Positions 19,540 through 29,300 of a stretch of 64,000 bases of DNA are shown here, in pieces. Made by a program: the position numbers and the translations under genes. Numbering within the stretch: position 1 is the first letter of the stretch; every line of letters begins with the position of its first letter. This DNA comes from Chloroflexota bacterium (GTDB lineage: Bacteria; Chloroflexota; Anaerolineae; Anaerolineales; UBA4823), in assembly GCA_029782365.1 (NCBI GenBank), contig JAKOUW010000234.1, positions 1 through 64,000 on the forward strand. The letters are read 5' to 3'. The notes below the pieces were generated by a model that worked only from the letters and a program-made list of their open reading frames with translations, searched no databases and was not told the DNA's origin.

Positions 19540-20192
19540 ACGGTTTTCTCCAGGTTGGTCAGGATGCGGCGCATTTTGACACCGCCCATTTTGGATGGGT
19601 CGCTTGTCAAAACATATTCAGAAAATTCGCGGCGATCATCGGGAGTAAATTCGCCCAGGTTGAGACGTAGTTCTTCGGCCAGGCTGGCCTGGATCCAATT
19701 CCCCACGGACGGACGCAGGTAAAGATAGTCAAACAGCGCTTTGGCAGGCGAAGCAATCGCCACCGGTATGCCATGCACATCGGACAGGCGAAACCCTCGG
19801 TACAGTTCAGGCTGAATATGTCTGTAAACGAACGTTCCCAGGGTATTGGTAATCGTCCGGGTGTTCTTCGGTGTGATGGCTGTGATCGGGTAAGTGATCT
19901 CAGTCAGGATTTCGTGGGCCTGTAAAACATATTCCAGGGAGAGGTAAGACTGCGGCTGCAAAATGGCGCTGATCATGGCCGAAAAATCCGCTTCCTGGCA
20001 GTGGCGTTCGTAGAAGCGGGCATGCATATACACCCCTTTTTTGAGCGCCACCAGGTGTCCTGCTTTGACCCAGCGATAAAGCGTTGTGCGGGCATGCGCA
20101 TCATCAGACACCTGATCGCCGGCAAGCTGGCGGAACCCTTCCGTAGTGAAGTAGGGTAGTCGTTCAAACGGGGCTAGAATTGTATATCTCAT
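19527..20192 (-). CDS. AbiEi-type antitoxin and autorepressor
   Basis: A 221-aa protein. The N-terminal 60 residues look like the AbiEi winged-helix domain (LYRWVKAGHLVALKKGVYM) and the rest like the AbiEi C-terminal domain (SPAKALFDYLYLRP). AbiEi neutralises the AbiEii toxin without direct binding and represses its own promoter by binding inverted repeats. The gene precedes and overlaps the toxin gene, and a perfect inverted repeat lies just upstream (20199-20235). Confidence 0.88.
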   Translation of the reverse strand: MRYTILAPFERLPYFTTEGFRQLAGDQVSDDAHARTTLYRWVKAGHLVALKKGVYMHARFYERHCQEADFSAMISAILQPQSYLSLEYVLQAHEILTEITYPITAITPKNTRTITNTLGTFVYRHIQPELYRGFRLSDVHGIPVAIASPAKALFDYLYLRPSVGNWIQASLAEELRLNLGEFTPDDRREFSEYVLTSDPSKMGGVKMRRILTNLEKTVWQL

Positions 20193-20198
20193 AAGTTG

Positions 20199-20235
20199 TA
20201 TCAGATAATCAACACGCTATGTTTATTATCTGATA
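20199..20235. promoter_or_regulatory. Inverted repeat upstream of the AbiE operon, likely AbiEi operator
   Basis: TATCAGATAAT (20199-20209) and ATTATCTGATA (20225-20235) form a perfect 11-bp inverted repeat with a 15-bp spacer, starting 7 bp upstream of the abiEi start codon. AbiEi proteins are known to bind paired repeats at their promoters, so this is the expected operator. Confidence 0.65.
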
Positions 20236-20281
20236 TATTCAGAAATTTGGCAAGCGTTTTTCGTAATTCTGGCATACTTGC

Positions 20282-21487
20282 TCACGACTCCCCTTCCTGA
20301 AGCACAACATGCTGTAAATCGCTTAGAAAGGGGATGGCGCCATATCGTCCTAAGAGGTAGCCGCGCGCCACTGCCTCATCCTTACGCGGGCTGAATTCCG
20401 CCAACGCATACAGATGTGAGCAACCCTGACGATCTTTTTCAACAAACCAGATTTGGTCACGCCGGAACAGGCGGGGATCCATCAGGGTAGTATCATAGGT
20501 GGTAAAAATGATCTGAGCGTGATGGGGATTACTTTCAGGCTGATGGAATGTATTTACCAGGGAGTACACCAGTAAGGGATGCAGATGGCAGTCAAGATCA
20601 TCCACAAACAATATTCCACCTTGGCGCAGGGCCTCTATCCATGGTATGGCCAGGGCAAACAGGCGCTTGAGGCCGCTTGACTCTTCCTCGATCGGTATTG
20701 ATACACTCACATCTGTCCTTGGATGGTAGATCATTTTGACATGCAGGTGCGGTTTATCCTCAACCACAAAATCGGCGATGCCAAAGTCGGCCGACTGGAG
20801 CAACTGGCGAATGGCTGCGTGCATTTTGCCATCTGGTTTAGACTGGATCGTGGTTAGGCTCGCTTCACAGGAAGTGAATACCTTTAGGTTATCCCTGAAC
20901 CAGCGATAGACTGGAAGCAGTTGAGGATGATCATCCTGGGCAGCTTGCGAGAGAAATAGTTGATTGGGCTGGGTGTGTTTTGAGAGACGAATGTTTTCGC
21001 CCTTCAATCGCCGGCCAAAATACCAGGTTGGCTCGAGTGCATCGGCTTTTTGGTGATCGCGTTCGAACCAGGTTTGCGGCAGCCCCTTGGGGTAGGCAAT
21101 CAGCCATTCTTGCACCACGCGTTCGCGAGTGATATGGAAACCATACTGGTAGCGAATGCCGGCCGCGATAAAGGTGACCTCAAACTCAGATGGCGTCGTA
21201 TTGGGTTCTGCTGCCAACAAGAACGGAGCGGCGTCAATTAGATTTGTGGCTGTCTGTTCGGCAGATTGGTTGATAAAACGAACCACGAATTGGACTGCCG
21301 CAACCAGGTTTGACTTTCCCGAAGCATTCGCCCCGTAAATAGCCGCGCTGTGCAGTAGTCTACGTCCACCAAAGCGAGGCGCAGGGAAGGTGTTTGCTGG
21401 CAGCGATTTATCGGCGGTCGCCAGCATAGAAAAAGTAAATTCGTCCCGAAACGAGCGGAAGTTCCTGGCCTTAAATTCAATGAGCAT
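20282..21487 (-). CDS. AAA-family ABC-like ATPase (RloA/AbiLi-like)
   Basis: A 401-aa protein starting MLIEFKARNFRSF, the usual opening of OLD/RloA-like ATPases. Walker A is YGANASGKSN at about 52-61; Walker B is ILFVDDLDCHLHP; the C-terminal RGYLLGRYGAIPFL is typical of the AAA_15/AAA_21 'ATP/GTP-binding protein' group. Such ATPases are usually paired with an effector (RloB in RloAB), which is absent here. The start at 21487 follows AAGGATGCTGTC; a longer frame to 21526 has no support. It lies downstream of the unknown 197-aa gene and the Fic gene. Confidence 0.8.
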   Translation of the reverse strand: MLIEFKARNFRSFRDEFTFSMLATADKSLPANTFPAPRFGGRRLLHSAAIYGANASGKSNLVAAVQFVVRFINQSAEQTATNLIDAAPFLLAAEPNTTPSEFEVTFIAAGIRYQYGFHITRERVVQEWLIAYPKGLPQTWFERDHQKADALEPTWYFGRRLKGENIRLSKHTQPNQLFLSQAAQDDHPQLLPVYRWFRDNLKVFTSCEASLTTIQSKPDGKMHAAIRQLLQSADFGIADFVVEDKPHLHVKMIYHPRTDVSVSIPIEEESSGLKRLFALAIPWIEALRQGGILFVDDLDCHLHPLLVYSLVNTFHQPESNPHHAQIIFTTYDTTLMDPRLFRRDQIWFVEKDRQGCSHLYALAEFSPRKDEAVARGYLLGRYGAIPFLSDLQHVVLQEGES

Positions 21488-21591
21488 GACAGCATCCTTA
21501 TAAAACAGAAAACGGCGCAATATCAAAAGGAATATTACGCCATTCTCGCAAAAAGGTCAACAGCAATGCCCCCTGTACATACGCCAAGCCG

Positions 21592-22185
21592 TCAAATCAA
21601 TTCGAAATATTCGTCTGTATCCAACAAGGGAATGATTTGGTCTACAAGGCTTTGCAGTGGCCCACGACCACAAATGTCCACCCACTCCGGCAGGCTGGAC
21701 ACATACGTTGCTCGTTCGGCGCAGAAGGTGCGCTCTGCTGCATCCACCAAGATGAAATGCAGCATCGGACTATATTGGGCGTTCTTATCCAGAATCTCAC
21801 GCATACCATCCAATAGCTCCTGCCGGGAGTACCTCGGCAGCGCCTTCCCAAAGATGTCGGCCATGGTTTCAACGTTTGGCCCTAAACGTTCATGAAGTAT
21901 GATCTGCTTACCTTTTACCGAGACACGGTAATTGTTCCTTTTCGGGTGGCGGTGCAAGGCTTCCTCCACAACCTGAATTTCTTCGGGCTGGATGACCTGC
22001 TTGCGGTCTTTGACCAGCGAAACAACGCCGTTGACGCTTTCCTCGATATGATACCCGGCAGGTATTTCCTTCAAGGCGTTCTCCGCTGCTCGATTGGAGA
22101 AGAAATAACGATCTTTGCCAGTTTTGGTCACTCCCTGGCACAAGAAAACTGTCTGGCCTTTGTGATTGGTGTATGAAATGGGCAT
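21592..22185 (-). CDS. Hypothetical protein between the AAA ATPase and Fic genes
   Basis: A 197-aa protein I do not recognise. It begins MPISYTNHKGQTVFLCQGV, with a beta-rich N-terminal part ending near 'YFFSNRAAENALKEIPAGY', and is acidic towards the C-terminus. No membrane segment, signal peptide or catalytic motif is visible. It starts 3 bp after the fic stop, so the two are almost certainly co-transcribed, and 104 bp separate it from the AAA ATPase. It could be a partner of either neighbour. Confidence 0.65.
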   Translation of the reverse strand: MPISYTNHKGQTVFLCQGVTKTGKDRYFFSNRAAENALKEIPAGYHIEESVNGVVSLVKDRKQVIQPEEIQVVEEALHRHPKRNNYRVSVKGKQIILHERLGPNVETMADIFGKALPRYSRQELLDGMREILDKNAQYSPMLHFILVDAAERTFCAERATYVSSLPEWVDICGRGPLQSLVDQIIPLLDTDEYFELI

Positions 22186-22188
22186 GAC

Positions 22189-23340
22189 TTACACGCTCTC
22201 CAATATCTTCAGGATTTCATCCGCCCGGTAGACGCGGTTGCGCCGTCCACCGGTAATCTCGCGCAGCAAGCCCGCCTGGATCAACTGATCAATCAGGCGC
22301 TGCGCGCCGAGGAAGTTGGTTTCTAAGGCGGTTTCCACCTGGCGTGTGGTGATCACCGGCTGGGCAAAGAGCAGGTCAACCACCCGCAGCAGCCGGGCTG
22401 GGGCACGCCGGGCCTGGATTTGGGCCTGGTACTGGGTGCGGAGGGTCTGCAAGCGGCTAATACGGTCCACGGCGTCCAGGGATTGCTGCTTTACGCCTTC
22501 CAGAAAATACAACAGCCAGTCTTCCCAGACCCCGCGCTGGCTGACTGCCAGGAGAAGATCATAATAGTCACGGCGGTTGCTTTCGAAATAGGCGCTCAGA
22601 TACAGTAACGGCTGTGGCAGCAGTTGCCAGGCCGATAAGAGCAGTGCAACGAGCAGCCGTCCCAATCGCCCGTTGCCATCTAGAAAAGGATGGATGGCTT
22701 CAAACTGATAGTGAATCAATCCAAGTCGGATCAGCGGTGGCAGGTTAGAGGGTGCATGGATGAAATTCTCCAAAGCGCTGAGCGCCGCCAACATTTCATC
22801 GACAGGCGGGGGAACATAGGGTGCGGTTTCGAGCGTGCTGCCGGCGGGCCCAATCCAGTTCTGGCTGCGGCGGAACTCGCCAGGCGTCCAGATATCGCCG
22901 CGCACGCCCTCCATCAATTTGGCGTGCAATTCACGAACCAGGCGCAGGCTGATCGGCAAGGTATGGATGCGCTCTTGACCATATTCCAGGGCGCGCACAT
23001 AGTTATGCACTTCGCGCACATCTGAACCTGTTTCAAGGAACGAAAGCTGTGTAGCTTCATAAGCCAATAAATCATCCAGTGAGGCGCGCGTGCCTTCGAT
23101 GCGGGAAGAAAGCACGGCTTCCCGGCGCGCCAGGGGCCGGATCAGCAGGTGCGGGTTGACCAGCGCACCGCCCAAGCCCTTCAATTCACCCAGGGCCCGG
23201 TCAGCAACGGAAAGCGCAGAAACCAGTGAGGGGGAAAAGGTCAACGCGGGCGGCAGGGCCGCTGGTAGAAAAGCCCAATAGCCCTGCGGGTGGCGGATCA
23301 CTTTCCCAGAAGTGGCTGCCTGGAATTTGGTTGGATCCAT
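22189..23340 (-). CDS. Fic family protein (predicted AMPylase) with internal inhibitory motif and winged-helix tail
   Basis: A 383-aa Fic protein. A Fic_N-type region (1-100) includes SSRIEG near 77-82, matching the inhibitory [S/T]xxxE[G/N] helix of class II Fic proteins. The catalytic loop HPFLDGNGRLGR near 216-227 is complete. The last 90 residues, including RQVETALETNFLGAQRLIDQL, look like a winged helix that could bind DNA and repress its own promoter. Fic enzymes transfer AMP to target hydroxyls. With the inhibitory helix built in, no separate antitoxin is needed. The start follows AAGGAACCCGAGT. Confidence 0.9.
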   Translation of the reverse strand: MDPTKFQAATSGKVIRHPQGYWAFLPAALPPALTFSPSLVSALSVADRALGELKGLGGALVNPHLLIRPLARREAVLSSRIEGTRASLDDLLAYEATQLSFLETGSDVREVHNYVRALEYGQERIHTLPISLRLVRELHAKLMEGVRGDIWTPGEFRRSQNWIGPAGSTLETAPYVPPPVDEMLAALSALENFIHAPSNLPPLIRLGLIHYQFEAIHPFLDGNGRLGRLLVALLLSAWQLLPQPLLYLSAYFESNRRDYYDLLLAVSQRGVWEDWLLYFLEGVKQQSLDAVDRISRLQTLRTQYQAQIQARRAPARLLRVVDLLFAQPVITTRQVETALETNFLGAQRLIDQLIQAGLLREITGGRRNRVYRADEILKILESV

Positions 23341-23361
23341 ACTCGGGTTCCTTATGTTCAG

Positions 23362-23394
23362 AAATGATAATACGACAACCCCATATTATCATTT
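23362..23394. promoter_or_regulatory. Inverted repeat upstream of the fic gene
   Basis: AAATGATAAT (23362-23371) and ATTATCATTT (23385-23394) form a perfect 10-bp inverted repeat with a 13-bp spacer, 22 bp upstream of the fic ATG. It is AT-rich and may overlap the -10 region. A role as operator for the winged-helix tail of Fic is inference. The rest of the 258-bp gap up to 23598 holds nothing I can assign. Confidence 0.5.
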
Positions 23395-23598
23395 TGCGCA
23401 TAAAATGTAAATAAGAGAGATCGGGTTCGCTTAGTGTGTGCTGATATGGTGCTCAGCCAATGGAAATAAACCCACCCCGCTATCCGATGCTCTTGCGAGA
23501 TCGGAAGGCCGCGCCGGGCGGCTCTTCGCGGGGTGTCAAAAACCATCTGGTTTTCTGGAAATCCTTAATTTAGAAGATGGCAGGCTAAATCGAGATTG

Positions 23599-26277
23599 CT
23601 ACACCGGCCAAAGAATCGCTAGCTCTTCTACTTCAGGCACTCTGAATGGCAGGCTGAGTTGGGCTAAATTTGCATAAATTTCCTGCTTTGCCTGATTAAG
23701 CCTAATCTCAACTTCGCTAATATTTTCGGGACGGTCGCTAGATTCGAGGCGTTTTATCTTTTTACTTTCGATTATTTCATTTAGGTAAACGAGTAGTTTC
23801 CAATCAGCCAAAATCTGACTAAGTTTGCCAGTTGATAGATCTATTTCAATGGCTGCCAGGGCTGATCGCATGACCCCACCAGTTCCAGTTACCCGATCAA
23901 AAATCCGAAAAACAAAAATTGGTTTAGGAAGAATAGCAATGGGTAATGTAGTTAGTGATGCTTCAAAATGCCGGGCTTGTTCAAGTGCTCGTTGAAACAC
24001 TTTTTGGCCTACCCCTAGAATTCGTTGGGCAGCGTTTTTCCCTCGAAGGTTTCGATTGAATACCATGTTCTCATAATTGGGGCGAATTCCAGGTCCATCC
24101 AGCCATGATTCGGGGGTTTTAAAATAGAATTCTCCATTTTCCTCTCTGAATCGCCTGCCATTCATCTGCAAAAGCGTCGTAAAAAATGGAATGAGATCAG
24201 GCAAATCGACATGGGGAAGCTGCTCAGAGATTTCCTGAAAATCGAATCTAGAAGTGTTACCTATGAGGTCGCGAACCGTTTCGATAACATCTTTACCTCC
24301 GAATTGGGCGGTTTTCTGGTTGAACCAGTTGTTTAATTTGTCATGTGCCACCGTACTTGCTTCAGAATAGATCTCGTTGAACAAATGAGGTGAAGTCATC
24401 CCTAATACCAGTTGAAGAAGATCTTCTGGTTCATCCATTACCTCGTTCAGAGCCAGTTTTATGTCTTCCAATTTGCTATTTAGCTTTTCCCATATCGCGG
24501 ACTCAACCGTATCTAGGTTTCTTATGGTCAAAACGTCAACTTGTTCATTCTGTCCATACCGGTTCAGGCGGCCAACACGCTGGTGCATGCGCATCGGATT
24601 CCAAGGCAGATCCACGTGTATCAGAGTGTGACAACTTTCCTGTAGATCTATACCCTCACCACCAGCTTCAGTTGAAACTAGAAAACGGACACTACCCGCA
24701 CGAAATTTGTCAGCCGCTGCCTCTCGCTGTTCGTTTAGAGTTATTGTTCGACCAGCTCGATTGACAACATCGTCAGCGCGTTCATCGCCATTTATAAAGG
24801 TAACACACTCATCCCCAAATTCTTCCATCAAGTACGAAATCAATTTTGATTGGGTAGCTTTATATTCCGTAAAAAATAAAATTGTCCGATTGTTATATCT
24901 TTCTTTTATCAAGGAGATAATTTTTTGGAGTTTCGTTTCCACCCGGACAGATTCAGCAGCAACCACTAACTCGCGCAGACGTGGTTCTTCGTCTTCCATT
25001 AAACGTAAGTGAGCTGAGAGTTCCGCTATTTCCTCTTCAAGTTGGTTGGATTCATCGAGATCGCCAGCATCTAGTCGATCTTGATACTCTACCAAACGCT
25101 TACTAAGGGTTTGATATCGATCTTGATTCTCTTGAATTCGGGACAATCGACCTTTTAGGGCTCTCGAAATTGCCGCAACGGAACTTGAAGCCAATTTTTG
25201 CATCGTAATCAACACTAATATGACAACTTGGCCTTCTGCAGATGCTAGAGAAGACGCATAAGCCTTTCCGGTGACAATAAACTCCGTCAGCTTCTGATAA
25301 AAATGGCTTTCGGCTGGCGAATAGCTATAAGTTTCCGATGTCACCTTAGGGGGTTTAAATAATCGATGGCCTTTTAAATCGGTTACATTTTGTTTGTTGT
25401 TTCTAATCATCACCGATGGTAAGAGCGCTAGCTGTTGGCGAAAACCTAACTGGGGATCAAATTGGCTATCCAGCAAACGCATGAGTGATAAAAAATTGTG
25501 GTTTTTTCCACGATGTGGGGTACCAGTAAAAAAAACCATAGAGACCACCCGCCCGCTATCTACCAATTGCTGAATTAATTGATATCCGAGTGTTGGGCCG
25601 GTTCTTTCATCGGCATTGATATGATGAGCTTCATCAATAAAAAGCAAATCCCAGGGAGTGCTTTCCAATAATCTCTTATGGCGATCTTTATGATCTAATC
25701 TGAGTGTTTCTAGCGATGCCACTACAAAGTTATGGGTATCCCAAAAATCTGTAGACGGAGTATCACCTTCAGCCAAGTAATCGGCAAAACGCAGATCAAA
25801 CATTGTCCGTAAGCGCACCTGCCATTGAGAAACCAAAGATGCAGGAGAAATGATCAGGGCTCGACGAACAATGTTTCGAGCGATTAATGATGCGAGTATT
25901 AGGCCGCCTTCGATGGTTTTACCCAGTCCTACATCATCGGCCACCATCCAATGGGTTGGCCAAGTTTCTACCACTCGACGGCAAACCCAAAGCTGGTGAG
26001 GCAAAAGAGCAACACGGGACAGAGAAAATACTCCCCAAGAATCGTTTACAGACTGGATAGCATTCGCTTGAACGCGGGTAATTACATCTAATGGGGAATG
26101 CCAAGATTTTTGAGATAGCGATTGGTAAGGCGTTTGGATCTTTCGCAATTCACCCTTGATACATTCCTCAATACCATGCTGGAAACGTATAATGACTGTT
26201 TCTTTCTCATCCACAATAACCTGACCAATTCCATGAACTGGATGCTGTACCTGATCTCCTCGTTGGAATGCTTCCAT
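23599..26277 (-). CDS. SNF2/RapA-like helicase with N-terminal SH3-like domain
   Basis: An 892-aa superfamily 2 ATPase. Residues 1-50 (GDQVQHPVHGIGQVI...) look like a CarD/Tudor-type SH3 fold. Motif I is ADDVGLGKT near 112, motif II IDEAHH near 214, motif III FFTGTPHRG, motif V TEAGGEGIDLQ, motif VI QRVGRLNRYGQ near 562, followed by a C-terminal alpha-helical part. Such helicases translocate on duplex DNA and occur in DISARM, Dpd and other defence loci. It sits 23 bp downstream of the sacsin-like giant gene on the same strand with an AAGGAG site, so the two form a unit. Confidence 0.85.
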   Translation of the reverse strand: MEAFQRGDQVQHPVHGIGQVIVDEKETVIIRFQHGIEECIKGELRKIQTPYQSLSQKSWHSPLDVITRVQANAIQSVNDSWGVFSLSRVALLPHQLWVCRRVVETWPTHWMVADDVGLGKTIEGGLILASLIARNIVRRALIISPASLVSQWQVRLRTMFDLRFADYLAEGDTPSTDFWDTHNFVVASLETLRLDHKDRHKRLLESTPWDLLFIDEAHHINADERTGPTLGYQLIQQLVDSGRVVSMVFFTGTPHRGKNHNFLSLMRLLDSQFDPQLGFRQQLALLPSVMIRNNKQNVTDLKGHRLFKPPKVTSETYSYSPAESHFYQKLTEFIVTGKAYASSLASAEGQVVILVLITMQKLASSSVAAISRALKGRLSRIQENQDRYQTLSKRLVEYQDRLDAGDLDESNQLEEEIAELSAHLRLMEDEEPRLRELVVAAESVRVETKLQKIISLIKERYNNRTILFFTEYKATQSKLISYLMEEFGDECVTFINGDERADDVVNRAGRTITLNEQREAAADKFRAGSVRFLVSTEAGGEGIDLQESCHTLIHVDLPWNPMRMHQRVGRLNRYGQNEQVDVLTIRNLDTVESAIWEKLNSKLEDIKLALNEVMDEPEDLLQLVLGMTSPHLFNEIYSEASTVAHDKLNNWFNQKTAQFGGKDVIETVRDLIGNTSRFDFQEISEQLPHVDLPDLIPFFTTLLQMNGRRFREENGEFYFKTPESWLDGPGIRPNYENMVFNRNLRGKNAAQRILGVGQKVFQRALEQARHFEASLTTLPIAILPKPIFVFRIFDRVTGTGGVMRSALAAIEIDLSTGKLSQILADWKLLVYLNEIIESKKIKRLESSDRPENISEVEIRLNQAKQEIYANLAQLSLPFRVPEVEELAILWPV

Positions 26278-26300
26278 AATTTTCTCCTTTTCCTCAAGCC

Positions 26301-29300
26301 TTAGACTCGATTTTGGCTCCAGAATTCTCTAAAACCGCCATATTGATCGATAATCATCAGGAAAGGAATGTCAAAACTATTAAGAAACGAAGCTTTTTCT
26401 TCACCAAGATTGGATACTAGGAAATGGTATATCTGAGTAGACATGGATATATTAGCAGTTTCGCTTAGGTTACAACCCATTTCCATAAAAAATTCACGTA
26501 ATCTTCTTACAGGTGCATAACAATGTTCGCGGGCAAAAGGCGATGTCACAACATTTTTCCGAACAAGTTCACGTAAAACAAAACAAGCGCCGAGACCAAG
26601 CGTATTGGAAACCTGAGGAATTATCGGCAAACCTGATCCGCTAAAAATCTCACTTTCGTTCGGGTTAGTGATTTGATCCAATTGAAAGCGTGCCCGAATT
26701 TGATTAATACTTATAAAGACTTCTGCATAACCTATTAAGAACCGAGAAATCTTGTAAATGTTTACAAATTGACGCATGAAAAGATACTGGTATTGAGCGT
26801 CTGAATCATCTGATACATGTTCTAGATATCCATCCAAAACATCAATCCACTTATCAGCTTCTGCCGTAGGTAGCGTGAAGGTATCAAACCATCCTCGCTG
26901 CTGACAATCTGAGAGGAAATTGCGGTAAGCTGAACTTCGTGTGCGACCAATTGTATGATAGCTTCCCAAGAGAAAGAGCATCATCCATTCTCTTCGGTTT
27001 GAAGGATCTTCTAGATATTCCAAATCACTGCAAAGAGGATTAGATGCACCCATAGGATAAATATCTTGCTCATATTGGGAGATCAAGCCAGCATGGTTCC
27101 TCTCCCACCAGTCATAGATGGTCTCTAAAATCACATTTGCCGATGGTAAAGGCGGAGGCGGAGGTTCAATAATCGCCTGTTGTAATCGCAAAAGACCCAT
27201 CAAGATACTCTGATCATACTGATCATAACCTTGTAATAGCTCATGACCCAAGTATAGACTAGCGAGCCAGGATCGCTCAAAATCTACGAGCCGGGACGAG
27301 TTACGCATAGATTCAGCCAAATCGCGATGCAATTCACCATGCAAAAGATATTCGAGAACGGCTCTCTGTCTTGTATCATTATCTGCCGTTATAGCCCAAT
27401 CAACCAATTTTTCGACAGGTGCATATAATTTCTCTCGACATGCACGGAAAAACTGAGTGGCTTTTTCGGAATACTCTCTTGATAAAACCAGGCTGGTAGG
27501 TGCGAATTGAGCACGAAGGAATTCATCTAATTCATGTTCTTTTTTTATGTCAGCTACTAAAGTAAGTAGCTCTGGGGCAGGACGATAAGAGCCATCAATA
27601 GTCTTGAACTCCAGTTTCCTGAGAAACTGCCCTAAGGATTCCTGTTCGAAGCGATCCAATTCATTAATAAACCCTGACGTTATCAACTGACCAAGCAGGC
27701 TAGCCTGTTCAGGAAGAACGCGATTCGCTGGACCAATAACCCAAGTAACCGTTTTCCAAAGCGATATACTTTCCCATTTCGGTGTTTCAGAAAGTAGATG
27801 CACTAGCGATTCTCTCACAGTTTTTGACACGATAGTGCCTTTAGGTGCCTTTATAGAAAACCCTGCCCATGCTGAGACTTGATTAAACACATCGGGTTTT
27901 TCTAAGACTCCTTCAACCCAGAAACGCACATTTCCTAATTTGGTTAGAGTTTGATATTCGTTTGGCAAATCTGTCGGAAGGGCTTGTTCCTCTGTATATA
28001 AATGCTCTAAACCACTGCCACTCGATCCCAAAAAACGTTTTAGTATATTGGCACCCTCACTTGGATCTGTGCGCCTTAGTGGTTCACAAGCAATTTTCCA
28101 TATTGATTCCCAGAAATCATAAGGCGTAATATCTTGAACCAAACCAACACGCCTACAGAATACCTTCCATTCCCTGTTTGTGTAATTAAACAGATCAACG
28201 AGGGATTCACCAAATTTCCGTCCAATATCTCGAGCAAGAACTTGATTTTGTTCTGATGAACGCGCTAGCTGGGCTCGCCCAACATCAAGAGCAAAATTCG
28301 CATTTATGACAAAACCAACAGGCAATGCACTCTCCGTTGGTGCAGTAACCCAGATTCTCGGAACATCGGCATCGATCGGTATGCATCCACTATTACTAAA
28401 AGTAAAGAGTAGAGATCCATGGTGATTCTTTCCTCCATTTTCATCCACAATACTCGCATTCTTTTGAGCCGTCTTCCATACCAATGCAGAAATTTTTGAT
28501 GGTTTGCTGCCACTGCCAAAGGTTCGAAGCTTACCAAGAAACCAATCTAATCCTTCAGCGAGTCTTTCAGGATGCCATTCAATCGAACGATGGGCTGACC
28601 CTTTTTGCATTAGCTCAATTCTATTTATCTCATGCGCAAATATCACAAGCAAATCAGCCCATTTATAGAAATCCTTGACAACAGTATCAGAGAGAACACT
28701 TGGAGATACATCTAAATCTATTGGCAACTCGAACAATGTACCATCTCGATTATTCTCAATACTCCAACCGGCAAGGTGATTAGTCAGATTGGTAAGATCA
28801 TCTTGTTTGATGCGAGTAGGATAAAGTCCTGCAACTATTTCAAACTTTAGGCGTCCGCTTAAAACAGCAGGCTTTTGGCTAATTAGAAAAACACTCTTAA
28901 AGCCTAAGCCAAATTTTCCGGTTAGTTGTTTTATATTTAGCTCAGGAGCAATCAACTTATCTGATCGCTGCATCATTAACATCTTTATTAAGTCGGCATC
29001 ATATCCATAAACTTCGCCACTTCCTGGACGGATCTGATTGATAGAGCGTCCCCAATGGGCAAATCGGATGCATTCAGCATCCCAATCAACAACAACACGC
29101 CTATGGTAATCCCGGAGCGCCAATCTATCTGATGCTACTGATCCCTTTGGGATCTCAGGTAACACCTTGTCAGCAGCTTCATCAAAAAGAACCCCCAATT
29201 CAGCTACAGCATCATCAGCATTTTGAAACAATTCAAACAAAATTGAAGAGCGCCTATATTGATATTCCTCGCCTATTTTGCGACGAACGGCTTTGAGCAA

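Noticed and set aside
23438-23677. Plus-strand open frame of 79 codons before the SNF2 gene end
   Set aside because: Overlaps the helicase 3' end in antisense, no ribosome binding site, no recognisable domain.
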